Assembly: GCA_021404785.1 (NCBI GenBank)
Contig: QWHH01000016.1
Coordinates: forward strand, 1 to 64,000
Reading direction: 5' to 3'
Origin: Lysobacterales bacterium PRO7
GTDB lineage: Bacteria > Pseudomonadota > Gammaproteobacteria > Xanthomonadales > Rhodanobacteraceae
DNA: 64,000 nucleotides
The stretch's first letter is position 1. Each line of letters starts with the position of its first letter. Position numbers and translations under genes: made by a program. Below are positions 1-9,113 of the stretch, one piece after another. The notes below the pieces were generated by a model, which was not told the origin of the DNA, ran no database searches, and saw nothing but the letters and a program-made list of their open reading frames with translations.

Positions 1-98
1 TGATCCACCCGATCGCGATGGAAGAAGGCCTGCGTTTCGCGATCCGCGAAGGCGGCCGCACCGTCGGCGCCGGCGTGGTGGCGAAGATCATTAAATAA
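1..98 (+). CDS. tuf: Elongation factor Tu, C-terminal end (partial)
   Basis: Only the last 31 codons are inside the window; the first full codon begins at base 3 and the TAA stop is at 96-98. The residues end in [13 protein letters not shown], the classic closing segment of EF-Tu domain III, which helps bind aminoacyl-tRNA and EF-Ts. EF-Tu delivers aminoacyl-tRNA to the ribosome as a GTP complex. Its place just ahead of rpsJ matches the str-S10 order of gammaproteobacteria, so this is probably the copy next to fusA and rpsL. The upstream part cannot be judged here. Confidence 0.97.
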   Translation, partial: IHPIAMEEGLRFAIREGGRTVGAGVVAKIIK

Positions 99-109
99 GT
101 AACCAAGTT

Positions 110-132
110 GGCGCGCCGGAAAACGGCGCGCC
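110..132 (+). terminator. Perfect 9-bp GC hairpin between tuf and rpsJ
   Basis: GGCGCGCCG at 110-118 pairs perfectly with CGGCGCGCC at 124-132 around the loop GAAAA, and is followed by GTTTC. The T-run is short, so this may be a weak intrinsic terminator or attenuator of the tuf transcript. It could also be part of the S10 leader. The rpsJ ribosome-binding site begins about 17 bases downstream. Confidence 0.55.
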
Positions 133-162
133 GTTTCAAAACGTTCTTTGAGGAATACGGCA

Positions 163-474
163 ATGGCGGACCAGAAGATTCGGATTCGGCTCAAGGCGTT
201 CGATCATCGTTTGATCGATCGTTCCGCGAGCGAGATCGTCGAGACGGCGAAGCGTACCGGCGCGCAAGTGCGCGGTCCGATTCCGCTGCCGACCAAGATC
301 GAGCGCTACACGATCCTGACTTCGCCGCACGCCGACAAGGACGCGCGCGACCAGTACGAAACGCGCACCCACAAGCGCGTCCTCGACATTGTCGATCCCA
401 ACGACAAGACCGTGGACGCACTGATGAAGCTCGACCTCGCCGCCGGCGTGGACGTGCAAATCAAGTTGTATTGA
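163..474 (+). CDS. rpsJ: 30S ribosomal protein S10 (NusE)
   Basis: 103 residues, the usual S10 length, beginning [16 protein letters not shown]10 sits in the head of the small subunit and also works as NusE in transcription antitermination with NusB. The ATG at 163 is chosen because GAGG lies about nine bases upstream and the protein then aligns with the family start; an in-frame start at 148 would add five unsupported residues. It is the first gene of the S10 operon and is followed by rplC after 10 bases. Confidence 0.97.
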   Translation: MADQKIRIRLKAFDHRLIDRSASEIVETAKRTGAQVRGPIPLPTKIERYTILTSPHADKDARDQYETRTHKRVLDIVDPNDKTVDALMKLDLAAGVDVQIKLY

Positions 475-484
475 GACGACGATC

Positions 485-1126
485 ATGAGCATCGGATTGG
501 TTGGAAAAAAATGCGGCATGTCGCGAATCTTCACCGAAGCCGGTGAATCGATTCCGGTCACGCTGATCGAAGCGACGCCGAACCGCATCACCCAGGTGAA
601 GACGGTCGAGACGGACGGTTACAGCGCGGTGCAGGTCACCACGGGTGCCAAGCGCGCCGCGCTGGTGCGCAAGCCGCTTGCCGGTCACTACGCCAAGGCC
701 AAGGTCGAGGCGGGTCGTGGCCTGTGGGAGTTCCGCGTCGACGCCAAGGATCTGGGCAAGTACCAGGTTGGCGGCGAAATCAAGGCCGACGAAGTGTTCA
801 AGGCTGGCCAGATCGTCGACGTCGCCGGCGTCAGCAAGGGCAAGGGCTTCCAGGGCACGATCAAGCGCTGGAACTTCACCATGGGCGATGCGACGCACGG
901 CAACTCGCTGTCGCACCGCGCGCCGGGCTCGATCGGCCAGCGCCAGACGCCGGGCCGCGTGTTCCCGGGCAAGAAGATGTCGGGCCACATGGGCGCGACG
1001 CGTCAGTCGATGATGAATCTGGAAGTCGTGCAGATCGACGCCGAGCGTCACCTGATCGCGATCAAGGGCTCCGTGCCCGGCGCGCCGGGTGGCAACGTCG
1101 TGATCAGCCCGGCGTCCAAGGCGTAA
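485..1126 (+). CDS. rplC: 50S ribosomal protein L3
   Basis: 213 residues, matching bacterial L3, an early assembly protein near the peptidyl-transferase centre. The KGKGFQG loop is present, as is the long basic extension with [21 protein letters not shown], which reaches into 23S rRNA and holds the glutamine methylated by PrmB in Escherichia coli. It lies between rpsJ and rplD in the standard S10 order. The start ATG has only a weak purine-rich region upstream, so it may be partly coupled to rpsJ translation. Confidence 0.98.
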   Translation: MSIGLVGKKCGMSRIFTEAGESIPVTLIEATPNRITQVKTVETDGYSAVQVTTGAKRAALVRKPLAGHYAKAKVEAGRGLWEFRVDAKDLGKYQVGGEIKADEVFKAGQIVDVAGVSKGKGFQGTIKRWNFTMGDATHGNSLSHRAPGSIGQRQTPGRVFPGKKMSGHMGATRQSMMNLEVVQIDAERHLIAIKGSVPGAPGGNVVISPASKA

Positions 1127-1137
1127 GGAGCAACATC

Positions 1138-1737
1138 ATGGAATTGCAAATCGTCGGCGCGAAGAAGGGTCTGTCGGTTTCCGACGCGATCTTCGGTCGT
1201 GAATTCTCAGAAGGCCTGGTGCACCAGGTCGTCGTCGCCTACCGCAACGCGGGCCGCGCCGGCACCAAGGCGCAGAAGTCGCGTTCGGACCTGTCCGGCA
1301 CGACCAAGAAGTTCAAGAAGCAGAAGGGCGGCGGTGCACGTCACGGCGACTACCGCGCTCCGATCTTCGTCGGCGGCGGTCGCACGTTTGCCGCACGCCC
1401 GCGCAGCTTCGCGCAGAAGGTCAACAAGAAGATGTACCGCGGCGCGATCCAGACGATCCTGTCCGAACTCAACCGCCAAGGCCGCTTGCAGGTGGTCGAG
1501 GCATTCGGCATGGACAAGGCCAGCACCAAGGGCCTGAGCGCCAAGCTCAAGGACTTCACCGGCCGCACCTTGATCGTTACCGAAAACGTCGACCAGAACC
1601 TGTTCCTGTCCGCGCGCAACCTGCCGCATGTCGCGGTGGTCGATGTCGCCGCGATGGATCCGGTCAGTCTGGTCGACGCGCACAACGTCGTCATGACCGT
1701 CGATTCGGTCAAGAAGATCGAGGAGTGGCTGGCATGA
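1138..1737 (+). CDS. rplD: 50S ribosomal protein L4
   Basis: 199 residues, close to the usual 200. L4 lines the peptide exit tunnel; the tunnel loop shows the basic [13 protein letters not shown] and QKGGGARHG segments. The start is the ATG at 1138, preceded by AAGGAG at 1126-1131, an excellent ribosome-binding site. In Escherichia coli L4 also represses the S10 operon by binding the leader; the leader in this window is short, so such control cannot be shown. Its stop overlaps the rplW start as ATGA. Confidence 0.98.
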   Translation: MELQIVGAKKGLSVSDAIFGREFSEGLVHQVVVAYRNAGRAGTKAQKSRSDLSGTTKKFKKQKGGGARHGDYRAPIFVGGGRTFAARPRSFAQKVNKKMYRGAIQTILSELNRQGRLQVVEAFGMDKASTKGLSAKLKDFTGRTLIVTENVDQNLFLSARNLPHVAVVDVAAMDPVSLVDAHNVVMTVDSVKKIEEWLA

Positions 1738-2039
1738 ACGACCAAGTCAAGAACGAAAAGCTGTTCGGCGTGATTCGCGCGCCGCACATTTCGGAAAAAA
1801 CCGCGCGCCTGGGCGAGCACAACCAGTACGTGTTCGAAGTGGCTGGCGATGCCGACAAGGCGAACGTCAAGGCCGCGGTCGAGGCGATGTTCAACGTCAA
1901 GGTCGTTGCGGTCAACCTCGTGAATGTCCACAGCAAGACCAAGTCGTTCCGTTCTCGCGTCGGCGCCCGCAAGGGCTGGCGCAAGGCGTATGTCCGCCTT
2001 TCCGAAGGCCAGACCATCGACGTGACGGCAAAACCGTAA
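1734..2039 (+). CDS. rplW: 50S ribosomal protein L23
   Basis: 101 residues beginning [20 protein letters not shown]23 sits at the tunnel exit and docks trigger factor and SRP. The ATG at 1734 overlaps the rplD stop (ATGA), so the two genes are probably translationally coupled. An earlier in-frame start at 1725 would add MAG and lacks its own ribosome-binding site. The [13 protein letters not shown] segment is typical of the family. Confidence 0.97.
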   Translation: MNDQVKNEKLFGVIRAPHISEKTARLGEHNQYVFEVAGDADKANVKAAVEAMFNVKVVAVNLVNVHSKTKSFRSRVGARKGWRKAYVRLSEGQTIDVTAKP

Positions 2040-2067
2040 GCGCCGTACCCATCGGGAAATCAAGACC

Positions 2068-2895
2068 ATGGCACTGATTACAGTCAAGCCCACTTCCGCC
2101 GGACGCCGCGCCATGGTGCGCGTGTCGACGCCGGGATTGTACAAGGGCGATCCGTATGCACCGCTGACCGAGGCCCAGGCCAAGACCGGTGGACGCAACC
2201 ACTACGGCCGCATCACCACCCGGCACAAGGGCGGCGGTTCCAAGCAGAACTACCGCATCATCGACTTCAAGCGTGACAAGGAAGGCATCGCCTGCCGCGT
2301 CGAGCGTCTGGAGTACGACCCGAACCGCACCGCGCATATCGCGTTGTTGTGCTACGTCGATGGCGAGCGCCGTTACATCATCGCGCCGAAGGGCGTGGCG
2401 ATCGGCGACCAGCTCATGGCCGGACGCGACGCGCCGATCAAGGCGGGCAACACGCTGCCGCTGCGCAATATTCCGATCGGTTCCACGATTCATTGCATCG
2501 AGATGAAGCCCGGCAAGGGCGCGCAGATGGCGCGCAGTGCCGGCGCGTCGGTGCAGCTGGTCGCGCGCGAGGGCGGTTATGCCACGCTGCGCCTGCGTTC
2601 GGGCGAAATGCGCAAGGTGCCGGCCGACTGCCGCGCTACCATCGGCGAAGTCGGCAATTCCGAACATAACCTGCGCAAGCTCGGCAAGGCCGGCGCGAAG
2701 CGCTGGCGCGGCATCCGCCCGACCGTTCGTGGCGCGGCGATGAACCCGGTCGACCATCCGCACGGCGGTGGCGAGGGTCGCGCCGGACAAGGCAACCCGC
2801 ATCCGGTGTCGCCGTGGGGCCAGCCGTCCAAGGGTTACAAGACGCGCAAGAACAAGCGCACCACCCAGTTCATCGTGCGCGACCGGAGAGGCTGA
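2068..2895 (+). CDS. rplB: 50S ribosomal protein L2
   Basis: 275 residues, the normal L2 length. L2 is needed for subunit association and peptidyl-transferase activity. The conserved [13 protein letters not shown] segment near the C-terminus, with its functionally important histidine, is intact. Its TGA stop is the first three bases of a perfect 26-base palindrome that fills most of the gap to rpsS. Confidence 0.98.
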   Translation: MALITVKPTSAGRRAMVRVSTPGLYKGDPYAPLTEAQAKTGGRNHYGRITTRHKGGGSKQNYRIIDFKRDKEGIACRVERLEYDPNRTAHIALLCYVDGERRYIIAPKGVAIGDQLMAGRDAPIKAGNTLPLRNIPIGSTIHCIEMKPGKGAQMARSAGASVQLVAREGGYATLRLRSGEMRKVPADCRATIGEVGNSEHNLRKLGKAGAKRWRGIRPTVRGAAMNPVDHPHGGGEGRAGQGNPHPVSPWGQPSKGYKTRKNKRTTQFIVRDRRG

Positions 2896-2918
2896 TGTCG
2901 CGTCTCGACGCGACATCA
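2893..2918 (+). repeat. Perfect 26-base palindrome at the rplB stop codon
   Basis: Bases 2893-2904 are exactly complementary to 2907-2918, giving 12-base arms around two bases. In RNA this would fold as about 10 bp closed by a six-base loop. The left arm contains the rplB stop codon, and AATTT follows the right arm. It resembles a weak terminator or an RNA processing site in the middle of the S10 operon. The role is not known. Confidence 0.7.
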
Positions 2919-2934
2919 AATTTAGGAAACTAAT

Positions 2935-3219
2935 ATGGCACGTTCATTGAAAAAGGGCCCGTTCATCGACCTGCACCTGCTCAAGAAGGTCGAGGCCGCG
3001 GCGTCCAGCAACAGCAAGAAGCCGATCAAGACCTGGTCGCGCCGTTCGATGATCCTGCCGGAAATGGTGGGCCTGACGATCGCCGTGCACAACGGCAAGG
3101 CGCACGTTCCGGTTCTGGTCAACGAGAACATGGTCGGACACAAACTCGGCGAATTCGCCGCCACGCGCACCTTCAAGGGCCACTCGGCGGACAAGAAAGC
3201 CGCCGAGGAAAAGAAGTAA
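2935..3219 (+). CDS. rpsS: 30S ribosomal protein S19
   Basis: 94 residues, starting [15 protein letters not shown], the signature opening of S19, a small-subunit head protein that contacts the A-site region. AGGA about ten bases before the ATG is the ribosome-binding site. It is the first gene after the rplB hairpin, so its expression could be separately tuned. The tail is lysine-rich and ends KKAAEEKK. Confidence 0.97.
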   Translation: MARSLKKGPFIDLHLLKKVEAAASSNSKKPIKTWSRRSMILPEMVGLTIAVHNGKAHVPVLVNENMVGHKLGEFAATRTFKGHSADKKAAEEKK

Positions 3220-3231
3220 CAGGTGAATACG

Positions 3232-3588
3232 ATGCAAGCCAAAGCCACCGAAAACGCACAGCAGGCCAAAGCGATCCTGCGTGGCGTGCGTATCTCGCCG
3301 CAGAAAGCCCGCCTGGTCGCCGATCAGGTGCGCGGTCTGCCGGTCGGACGCGCCGCCGACCTGCTCAAGTTCAGCGACAAGAAGGCCGCGCACCTGGTCA
3401 AGAAGGTGCTGCTGTCGGCGGTCGCCAATGCCGAGAACAACCTCGGCGCCGACGTGGACGAACTGAAAGTCGCCACGATCATGGTCGACGAAGGTCCGCG
3501 CCTGAAGCGCATGCACGCACGCGCCAAGGGCCGTGGCTCGCAAATCATCAAGCGTACCAGCCACATCACCGTGGTCGTGGGCTCTTAA
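3232..3588 (+). CDS. rplV: 50S ribosomal protein L22
   Basis: 118 residues from the ATG at 3232. AGGTGA five bases upstream (3221-3226) decides this start; a GTG at 3223 lies inside that site and is less likely. L22 has a long beta-hairpin in the exit tunnel; the hairpin tip sequence [16 protein letters not shown] is present, where macrolide-resistance changes occur in other species. Its N-terminus ([11 protein letters not shown]) is slightly extended relative to Escherichia coli. Confidence 0.96.
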   Translation: MQAKATENAQQAKAILRGVRISPQKARLVADQVRGLPVGRAADLLKFSDKKAAHLVKKVLLSAVANAENNLGADVDELKVATIMVDEGPRLKRMHARAKGRGSQIIKRTSHITVVVGS

Positions 3589-3598
3589 GGAAATCACG

Positions 3599-4360
3599 AT
3601 GGGTCATAAAGTTCATCCAACCGGCATCCGCCTTGGCATTTCCAAGGACTGGAACTCGAAGTGGTTTGCGACCAAGCGCGAATACGCGCAGTACCTGGCC
3701 GCCGACCTGAAGGTGCGCGAACTGCTGCACGCCAAGCTGGCCCAGGCCGGCGTATCGCGCATCCAGATCGAGCGTCCGGCCAAGACCGCGCGCATCACCA
3801 TCCACACGGCGCGTCCGGGCGTGGTGATCGGCAAGAAGGGCGAGGACATCGAGAAGCTGCGCCTTGAAGTGACCAAGATGATGGGCGTCCCGGCGCACAT
3901 CAACGTCAGCGAAGTGCGCAAGCCCGAACTCGACGCGCAACTGGTCGCCGAATCCATCGCCCAGCAGCTCGAGCGCCGCATCATGTTCCGCCGCGCGATG
4001 AAGCGCGCAGTGGGCAATGCGATGCGCCTGGGCGCGCTCGGCATCAAGGTCAACGTCGGTGGCCGCCTGAACGGTGCCGAGATCGCGCGTTCGGAGTGGT
4101 ACCGCGAAGGCCGCGTGCCGCTGCATACCCTGCGCGCGGACATCGATTACGGCTTCGCTCAGGCCAAGACGACCTACGGAATCATTGGCGTCAAGGTATG
4201 GGTGTACAAGGGCGAGGTGTTCGACCTGCACGCCGCCAGCCAGGAAACCAAAGAAGAAGCCCGCGAGTCGGCGCCGCCTTCGCGCGAACGTCGCGATCGG
4301 ACCGATCGGGATCAGCGCGAGCACCGCGAGCCCCGCGCTGGCCGTGAAGCAAGGAACTAA
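3599..4360 (+). CDS. rpsC: 30S ribosomal protein S3
   Basis: 253 residues from ATG 3599, with AAGGAAA upstream. The KH domain carries GKKG at residues 78-81 and the C-terminal domain follows. S3 lines the mRNA entry channel and has helicase-related basic residues. The protein is about 20 residues longer than the 233-residue Escherichia coli S3; the surplus is a highly charged Arg/Glu/Asp tail after residue 220. Such low-complexity tails vary between species and are not expected to be essential. Confidence 0.97.
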   Translation: MGHKVHPTGIRLGISKDWNSKWFATKREYAQYLAADLKVRELLHAKLAQAGVSRIQIERPAKTARITIHTARPGVVIGKKGEDIEKLRLEVTKMMGVPAHINVSEVRKPELDAQLVAESIAQQLERRIMFRRAMKRAVGNAMRLGALGIKVNVGGRLNGAEIARSEWYREGRVPLHTLRADIDYGFAQAKTTYGIIGVKVWVYKGEVFDLHAASQETKEEARESAPPSRERRDRTDRDQREHREPRAGREARN

Positions 4361-4363
4361 GCC

Positions 4364-4777
4364 ATGCTGCAACCCAAACGCACAAAATTCCGCAAAGTCC
4401 AGAAGCAGCGCAATCGCGGCCTGAGCTTCGTGGCCAACAAGGTCAGCTTCGGCGAGTACGGCCTGAAGGCGACCACCCACGGTCATCTGACCGCGCGCCA
4501 GATCGAAGCTGCGCGCCGTTGCGTGACGCGCTTCGTCAAGCGCGGCGGCAAGCTGTGGATTCGCGTCTATCCGGACAAGCCGATCAGCAAGAAGCCCATC
4601 GAAGTCCGCATGGGCAACGGCAAGGGCAATGTCGAGTTCTGGGTCGCCGTCGTGCAGCCCGGTCGCATGCTCTATGAAATCGAGGGCGTGACCGAAGCCG
4701 AGGCGCGCGAGGCATTTCGCCTGGCCGCGGCCAAGCTGTCGGTGCAAACCTCATTCGTGAATCGTACGGTGCTGTGA
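4364..4777 (+). CDS. rplP: 50S ribosomal protein L16
   Basis: 137 residues starting [19 protein letters not shown], the standard L16 opening. L16 contacts the A- and P-site tRNA elbows and is assembled late. The conserved RIFPDKP-type segment appears as RVYPDKP, and the EVRMGNGKG motif is present, including the arginine that is hydroxylated in Escherichia coli. AAGGAAC lies before the start. The stop overlaps the rpmC start. Confidence 0.98.
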   Translation: MLQPKRTKFRKVQKQRNRGLSFVANKVSFGEYGLKATTHGHLTARQIEAARRCVTRFVKRGGKLWIRVYPDKPISKKPIEVRMGNGKGNVEFWVAVVQPGRMLYEIEGVTEAEAREAFRLAAAKLSVQTSFVNRTVL

Positions 4778-4974
4778 TGGAACTCAAAGAGCTTCGCAAG
4801 CAATCCGCGCAGGACCTCAACGAGCAGTTGCTCGAACTGCGCCGCGAACAATTCAACCTGCGCATGCAAAAGGGCGCGGGCAATCAGGCGCAGACGCACC
4901 ATTTCAAGCGCGTACGCCGCGAGATCGCGCAGATCAAGACGCTGTTGACCGCAAAACCGGCGGCCGGGAAATAA
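4777..4974 (+). CDS. rpmC: 50S ribosomal protein L29
   Basis: 65 residues, normal for L29, a two-helix protein at the exit tunnel next to L23. The chosen ATG at 4777 shares its A with the rplP stop; a GTG at 4774 would add only one methionine-like residue. The pattern [18 protein letters not shown] matches the family core. There is no independent ribosome-binding site, so translation is probably coupled to rplP. Confidence 0.95.
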   Translation: MELKELRKQSAQDLNEQLLELRREQFNLRMQKGAGNQAQTHHFKRVRREIAQIKTLLTAKPAAGK

Positions 4975-4976
4975 TC

Positions 4977-5240
4977 ATGAGCGAACAGAACAAGACCCAG
5001 CGCACGATCGAAGGTCGCGTCGTCAGCAACAAGATGCACAAGACCGTCACCGTGCTGCTCGAACGCCAGGTGCAGCATCCGCTGTACGGCAAGATCGTGC
5101 GCCGCTCCACCAAGGTGCATGCGCATGACGAGAACGGCCAGTGCAAGGAAGGCGACACCGTGCGCATCGTCGAATGCCGCCCGCTGTCCAAGACCAAGAA
5201 CTGGCGCGTCGTGGAAGTCGTCGCGCACGCGGCGGGTTAA
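4977..5240 (+). CDS. rpsQ: 30S ribosomal protein S17
   Basis: 87 residues with the OB-fold core [17 protein letters not shown] typical of S17, an early-binding 16S rRNA protein. GGGA lies about eight bases ahead of the ATG, inside the end of rpmC. The gene follows rpmC after two bases and precedes rplN. Confidence 0.97.
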   Translation: MSEQNKTQRTIEGRVVSNKMHKTVTVLLERQVQHPLYGKIVRRSTKVHAHDENGQCKEGDTVRIVECRPLSKTKNWRVVEVVAHAAG

Positions 5241-5261
5241 GGACGAGGCCAGGAGAATCCC

Positions 5262-5630
5262 ATGATCCAGATGCAATCCACGCTGGCCGCGGCCGACAAC
5301 AGCGGCGCCAAGGAACTGATGTGCATCAAGGTGCTCGGTGGCTCCAAGCGCCGTTACGCCGGCATCGGCGACGTCATCAAGGTCTCGATCCGCGACGCGA
5401 TTCCGCGTGGCAAGGTCAAGAAAGGCGAGGTCTACGACGCCGTCGTGGTGCGCACCCGCAAGGGCGTGCGACGCGCGGACGGATCCCTGATCCGCTTCGA
5501 CGGCAATGCCGCCGTCTTGCTGAACAACAAGCTCGAGCCGATCGGTACCCGCATTTTCGGGCCGGTCACGCGCGAGCTGCGCAGCGAGCGCTTCATGAAG
5601 ATTGTCTCGCTCGCGCCCGAAGTGCTGTAA
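5262..5630 (+). CDS. rplN: 50S ribosomal protein L14
   Basis: 122 residues beginning [17 protein letters not shown], the canonical L14 start, with CAGGAGAA just upstream. L14 forms the subunit bridge with 16S rRNA and is the target of the silencing factor RsfS. This is the first gene of the spc cluster. No clear promoter was found in the 21-base gap before it, so it is most likely read through from the S10 genes. Confidence 0.98.
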   Translation: MIQMQSTLAAADNSGAKELMCIKVLGGSKRRYAGIGDVIKVSIRDAIPRGKVKKGEVYDAVVVRTRKGVRRADGSLIRFDGNAAVLLNNKLEPIGTRIFGPVTRELRSERFMKIVSLAPEVL

Positions 5631-5653
5631 GTATTTTATTTGGAACCCATGCC

Positions 5654-5968
5654 ATGAATCGTATCCGCAAAGGTGATCAAGTCATCGTGACCACCGGCAA
5701 ATACAAGGGCCAGAAGGGCGAAGTTCTGCGCGTCGCGGCTGACCGCGTGTTCGTGCAGAACATCAACCTGGTCAAGCGCCACACCAAGCCGAATCCGCAG
5801 GCCAACCAGCCCGGCGGCATCGTCGAGCGCGAGGCTTCCATCAACCTGTCGAACGTGATGCTGTTCAACCCGGCCTCGGGCAAGGGTGAGCGCGTCGGTT
5901 TCAAGACCCTGGACGACGGCCGCAAGGTGCGCGTATATCGCGCCAGCGGCGAAGTCGTGGACGCCTGA
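5654..5968 (+). CDS. rplX: 50S ribosomal protein L24
   Basis: 104 residues, the usual size. L24 is an assembly initiator; its KOW motif is at the N-terminus ([19 protein letters not shown]). The start at 5654 gives the standard MNRIRKGD opening. The residues [19 protein letters not shown] are typical of the family. It is separated from rplN by 23 bases. Confidence 0.97.
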   Translation: MNRIRKGDQVIVTTGKYKGQKGEVLRVAADRVFVQNINLVKRHTKPNPQANQPGGIVEREASINLSNVMLFNPASGKGERVGFKTLDDGRKVRVYRASGEVVDA

Positions 5969-5978
5969 GGACACGATC

Positions 5979-6518
5979 ATGGTACGCCTGGAAAAATTCT
6001 ACAAAGACGAAGTGGTGCCGAAGCTGATGCAGCGTTTCGGCTACAAGAACGTGATGCAGGTGCCGCGCCTGACGAAGATCACGCTCAATATGGGCGTGGG
6101 CGAGGCCACCGGCAACAAGAAGATTCTCGAGAACGCGCTCGCGGACATGACCAAGATCGCCGGCCAGAAGCCGGTGGCGACGCTGGCGCGCAAGTCGATC
6201 GCGACGTTCAAGATCCGCGACGGCTGGCCGATCGGCTGCAAGGTAACGTTGCGCCGCGCCAAGATGTACGAATTCCTCGATCGCCTGATCAACATCTCGC
6301 TGCCACGCGTACGCGACTTCCGTGGCGTGTCCGGCCGCGCGTTCGACGGTCGCGGCAACTACAACATGGGCGTCAAGGAACAGATCATCTTCCCGGAAAT
6401 CGATTTCGACCAGGTCGACGCGATGCGCGGCATGGACATCGCGGTCACGACCACGGCCAAGAACGACGCGGAAGCCAAGGCGCTGCTCGAGGCATTTGGT
6501 TTCCCCTTCCGCAACTGA
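5979..6518 (+). CDS. rplE: 50S ribosomal protein L5
   Basis: 179 residues, identical in length to the family norm. L5 binds 5S rRNA and contacts the P-site tRNA. GAGGACA ahead of ATG 5979 supports the start. The conserved LPRVRDFRG segment and the [17 protein letters not shown] segment near the C-terminus are present. Confidence 0.98.
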   Translation: MVRLEKFYKDEVVPKLMQRFGYKNVMQVPRLTKITLNMGVGEATGNKKILENALADMTKIAGQKPVATLARKSIATFKIRDGWPIGCKVTLRRAKMYEFLDRLINISLPRVRDFRGVSGRAFDGRGNYNMGVKEQIIFPEIDFDQVDAMRGMDIAVTTTAKNDAEAKALLEAFGFPFRN

Positions 6519-6551
6519 TTCGCTGTAACCGATTTACAAGAGACGATAGCA

Positions 6552-6857
6552 ATGGCCAAAACCTGCATGATCGAGCGCGAAGTCAAACGCGCCAAACTGG
6601 TGAAGCGTCACGCCGCCAAGCGCAAGGAGCTGAAGGCGATTGTGCTGAGCCCGAAATCCTCGTACGAGGAAAAACTGGCCGCGCAGACCAAGCTGCAGAA
6701 GCTGCCGCGTGACGCGAGTCCCACGCGCCAGCGCAACCGCTGCGAGCTGACCGGCCGTTCACGCGGCGTCTACCGCAAGTTTGCGCTGGGCCGCCACAAA
6801 CTGCGTGAAGCGACCATGCGCGGCGACGTGCCGGGCCTGCGCAAGGCCAGCTGGTAA
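6552..6857 (+). CDS. rpsN: 30S ribosomal protein S14 (long, zinc-free type)
   Basis: 101 residues, the length of the long S14 form. It lacks the CxxC-x-CxxC zinc ribbon of short S14, so it is the C-minus type. The C-terminal half ([19 protein letters not shown]) matches the 16S rRNA-binding core. No second, short S14 is in the window. It lies between rplE and rpsH as expected. Confidence 0.97.
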   Translation: MAKTCMIEREVKRAKLVKRHAAKRKELKAIVLSPKSSYEEKLAAQTKLQKLPRDASPTRQRNRCELTGRSRGVYRKFALGRHKLREATMRGDVPGLRKASW

Positions 6858-6910
6858 GAGAAGAATCAAACGAAATCCATTTCGGATATCGATGCCAAGG
6901 AAACGAATCA

Positions 6911-7306
6911 ATGAGCATGACTGATCCCATCGCCGACATGTTTACGCGCATCCGCAACGCCCAGGCCACGGCCCGGCCGACGGTGCGCATGCCGGCTTCC
7001 AACGTCAAGGTCGCCATCGTCAAGGTGCTGAAGGACGAAGGTTATGTGCGCGACTTCCAGGTCAGCCGCGACGGCGCCAAGTCGGTGCTTGAAATCGCGC
7101 TGAAGTATTTCGAGGGCCGGCCGGCGATCGACAAGCTCGCGCGCGTCAGCCGCTCGGGTTTGCGCGTGTACCGCGGCAAAGACAAGTTGCCGAAAGTGAT
7201 GGCTGGCCTCGGCATCGCCATCATCTCGACGCCCGACGGCATCATGAGCGACGCCCAGGCGCGCGCGAAGGGTGTCGGCGGCGAAGTCATCGGCACGGTT
7301 GCTTGA
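6911..7306 (+). CDS. rpsH: 30S ribosomal protein S8
   Basis: 131 residues beginning [19 protein letters not shown]8 binds helix 21 of 16S rRNA and in Escherichia coli is the repressor of the spc operon, binding a mimic near the rplE start. No attempt to fold such a mimic was possible here. AAGGAAA upstream supports ATG 6911. The C-terminal [21 protein letters not shown] is conserved. Confidence 0.97.
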   Translation: MSMTDPIADMFTRIRNAQATARPTVRMPASNVKVAIVKVLKDEGYVRDFQVSRDGAKSVLEIALKYFEGRPAIDKLARVSRSGLRVYRGKDKLPKVMAGLGIAIISTPDGIMSDAQARAKGVGGEVIGTVA

Positions 7307-7316
7307 GGAAATTCCT

Positions 7317-7841
7317 ATGTCTCGTGTAGCAAAAAAACCGATTGCGCTGCCCAAGGGTGTCGAGTGCACCGTGGCCAAGGACGCGATCACCGTCAAGGGC
7401 CCGAAGGGCACGCTGAAGATGGCGGCGATTGCCGGCGTCCAGATCGCGATCGACAAGGACAATGTCACCTGCGCCGACGGCACCGCCGAAACCAAGTTCG
7501 CAGGCACCACGCGCGCGCTGCTGGCCAACATGGTCAAGGGCGTGAGCGAGGGTTACCAGAAGAAGCTCGAACTGGTCGGCGTGGGTTACCGCGCCGCATT
7601 GCAGGGCAAGGATCTGAACCTGACCCTGGGCTTTTCGCATCCGGTCGTGTTCAAGGCGCCGGAAGGCATCACCTTGAGCGTGCCGACCCAGACCGAAATC
7701 CTGATTGCCGGCGCCGACAAACAGCGCGTCGGCGAAGTTGCCGCGAAGATCCGCGGGTTCCGCCCGCCCGAGCCCTACAAGGGCAAGGGCGTACGTTACT
7801 CGGGTGAACACATCAGCCTGAAGGAAGCCAAGAAGGCATAG
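7317..7841 (+). CDS. rplF: 50S ribosomal protein L6
   Basis: 174 residues in two similar half-domains, as expected for L6 near the factor-binding site. GAGGAAA just after the rpsH stop gives a good ribosome-binding site for ATG 7317. The C-terminal [16 protein letters not shown] signature is intact. It is followed by two tandem hairpins before rplR. Confidence 0.98.
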   Translation: MSRVAKKPIALPKGVECTVAKDAITVKGPKGTLKMAAIAGVQIAIDKDNVTCADGTAETKFAGTTRALLANMVKGVSEGYQKKLELVGVGYRAALQGKDLNLTLGFSHPVVFKAPEGITLSVPTQTEILIAGADKQRVGEVAAKIRGFRPPEPYKGKGVRYSGEHISLKEAKKA

Positions 7842-7842
7842 T

Positions 7843-7881
7843 GCGCAGTCCCTGCGCGAAGCAGCAGCCATCCCTGGCTGC
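7843..7881 (+). repeat. Two tandem perfect hairpins between rplF and rplR
   Basis: Hairpin one pairs GCGCAG (7843-7848) with CTGCGC (7852-7857). Hairpin two pairs GCAGCCA (7864-7870) with TGGCTGC (7875-7881) and is followed by ACTTTC. They fill most of the 78-base gap. Neither has a strong T-run, so they look more like transcript-stabilising or pausing structures than full terminators. Confidence 0.6.
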
Positions 7882-7919
7882 ACTTTCAATAGATGCTTTC
7901 AGTTTCTGGAGTAAATGAA

Positions 7920-8276
7920 ATGAGTGAGAAGAACATTGCCCGACTGCGCCGCGCGAAAACCACGCGCGTCCACATCCGCAAGCTCGGCGTGCCGCGCCTG
8001 ACCGTGCACCGCACCGACCAGCATATCTACGCCCAGGTCATCTCGGCCGAAGGCGACAAGGTGCTGGCAGCGGCTTCGACCGTGCAGAAGGACCTTGCAA
8101 AGGGCCTGAAGGGCACCAAGAACAAGGACGCCGCCGCGGCGGTGGGCAAAGCGATTGCGCAGAAGGCCAAGGCCGCTGGCGTGGAAGCGGTGGCATTCGA
8201 CCGCTCCGGTTTCCGTTACCACGGCCGCATCGCCGCTTTGGCGGATGCCGCGCGCGAAGCCGGTTTGAAATTCTGA
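7920..8276 (+). CDS. rplR: 50S ribosomal protein L18
   Basis: 118 residues starting [17 protein letters not shown]18 binds 5S rRNA together with L5. The ATG at 7920 is chosen because GGAG sits eight bases upstream and the length then matches the family; an in-frame ATG at 7893 would add nine residues and overlap that site. The C-terminal [24 protein letters not shown] is the family signature. Confidence 0.97.
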   Translation: MSEKNIARLRRAKTTRVHIRKLGVPRLTVHRTDQHIYAQVISAEGDKVLAAASTVQKDLAKGLKGTKNKDAAAAVGKAIAQKAKAAGVEAVAFDRSGFRYHGRIAALADAAREAGLKF

Positions 8277-8301
8277 TTTACCGCAGTACCCACAACTACA
8301 A

Positions 8302-8339
8302 GCGGCAATGCCGCAAGCAAAAGTCCTCCGCGCATGCGG
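8302..8339 (+). repeat. Short hairpins between rplR and rpsE
   Basis: GCGGCA (8302-8307) is followed after one base by its complement TGCCGC (8309-8314), and CCGC (8328-8331) pairs with GCGG (8336-8339). They are short and lack a T-run. They precede the strong rpsE ribosome-binding site (GAGGTG). Confidence 0.4.
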
Positions 8340-8358
8340 CGGCATGAGGTGAAAACAG

Positions 8359-8877
8359 ATGGCAAACAACAACGAACGTGAAAACAGCGACGGCATGCTG
8401 GAAAAACTCATCGCCGTCAACCGCGTGGCCAAGACGGTCAAGGGCGGTCGGCAGATGAGCTTCACCGCGCTGACCGTGGTCGGCGACGGCGAAGGTCGCG
8501 TCGGTTTTGGTTATGGCAAGGCGCGTGAAGTGCCGGTCGCAATTTCCAAGGCAATGGAACGCGCACGCCGCGGCATGGCCCACATCAAGCTCAACAATGG
8601 CACGCTGTGGCATGCAGTCAAGGCCAATCATGGCGCCGCGCGTGTGTACATGCAGCCGGCCTCCGAGGGTACCGGCGTGATCGCCGGCGGTGCGATGCGC
8701 GCCGTGCTCGAAGTGGTCGGGGTGAAAAACGTGCTGGCCAAGGCGGTCGGTTCGCGCAATCCGATCAACCTGGTGCGCGCCACGATCAAGGGCTTGCAGT
8801 TGATGGCGACGCCGGAACGCATTGCGGCCAAGCGCGGCAAGAAAGTGAACGAGGTGGGTGGTTATGGCCAAGGCTAA
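8359..8877 (+). CDS. rpsE: 30S ribosomal protein S5
   Basis: 172 residues, the usual size for S5, which affects decoding fidelity and the mRNA channel. The N-terminal double-stranded RNA-binding fold contains [20 protein letters not shown], and the C-terminal domain has the [13 protein letters not shown] segment. GAGGTGAAAACAG precedes ATG 8359. The 3' end overlaps rpmD by 14 bases. Confidence 0.98.
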   Translation: MANNNERENSDGMLEKLIAVNRVAKTVKGGRQMSFTALTVVGDGEGRVGFGYGKAREVPVAISKAMERARRGMAHIKLNNGTLWHAVKANHGAARVYMQPASEGTGVIAGGAMRAVLEVVGVKNVLAKAVGSRNPINLVRATIKGLQLMATPERIAAKRGKKVNEVGGYGQG

Positions 8878-9088
8878 ATCTTCAAGCAAAGCCGCAACGA
8901 AGGCGGCGGGCACGATCCGCGTGCGCTTGTACAAGAGCATGAACAGTTGCCAGTGGAATCACCGGCTCAGCGTCAAGGCGCTGGGGCTGAACAAGCTCAA
9001 TGATGTGCGCGAGTTGAAGGACTCGCCGCAAGTACGTGGCCTGGTCGCGAAGATCAACTACCTCGTCCGCATCGAAGAATCCGCGTAA
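8864..9088 (+). CDS. rpmD: 50S ribosomal protein L30
   Basis: 74 residues; Escherichia coli L30 has 59. The extra length is an Ala/Lys/Ser-rich N-terminal tail of about 15 residues before the conserved core. The segment [19 protein letters not shown] is the style found in Xanthomonas L30. ATG 8864 is preceded by GAGGTGGG inside rpsE, so this start is preferred over a GTG six bases upstream. The overlap with rpsE suggests coupled translation. Confidence 0.95.
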   Translation: MAKAKSSSKAATKAAGTIRVRLYKSMNSCQWNHRLSVKALGLNKLNDVRELKDSPQVRGLVAKINYLVRIEESA

Positions 9089-9113
9089 GCGCAAAAAATC
9101 TGGAGTTCGCATC

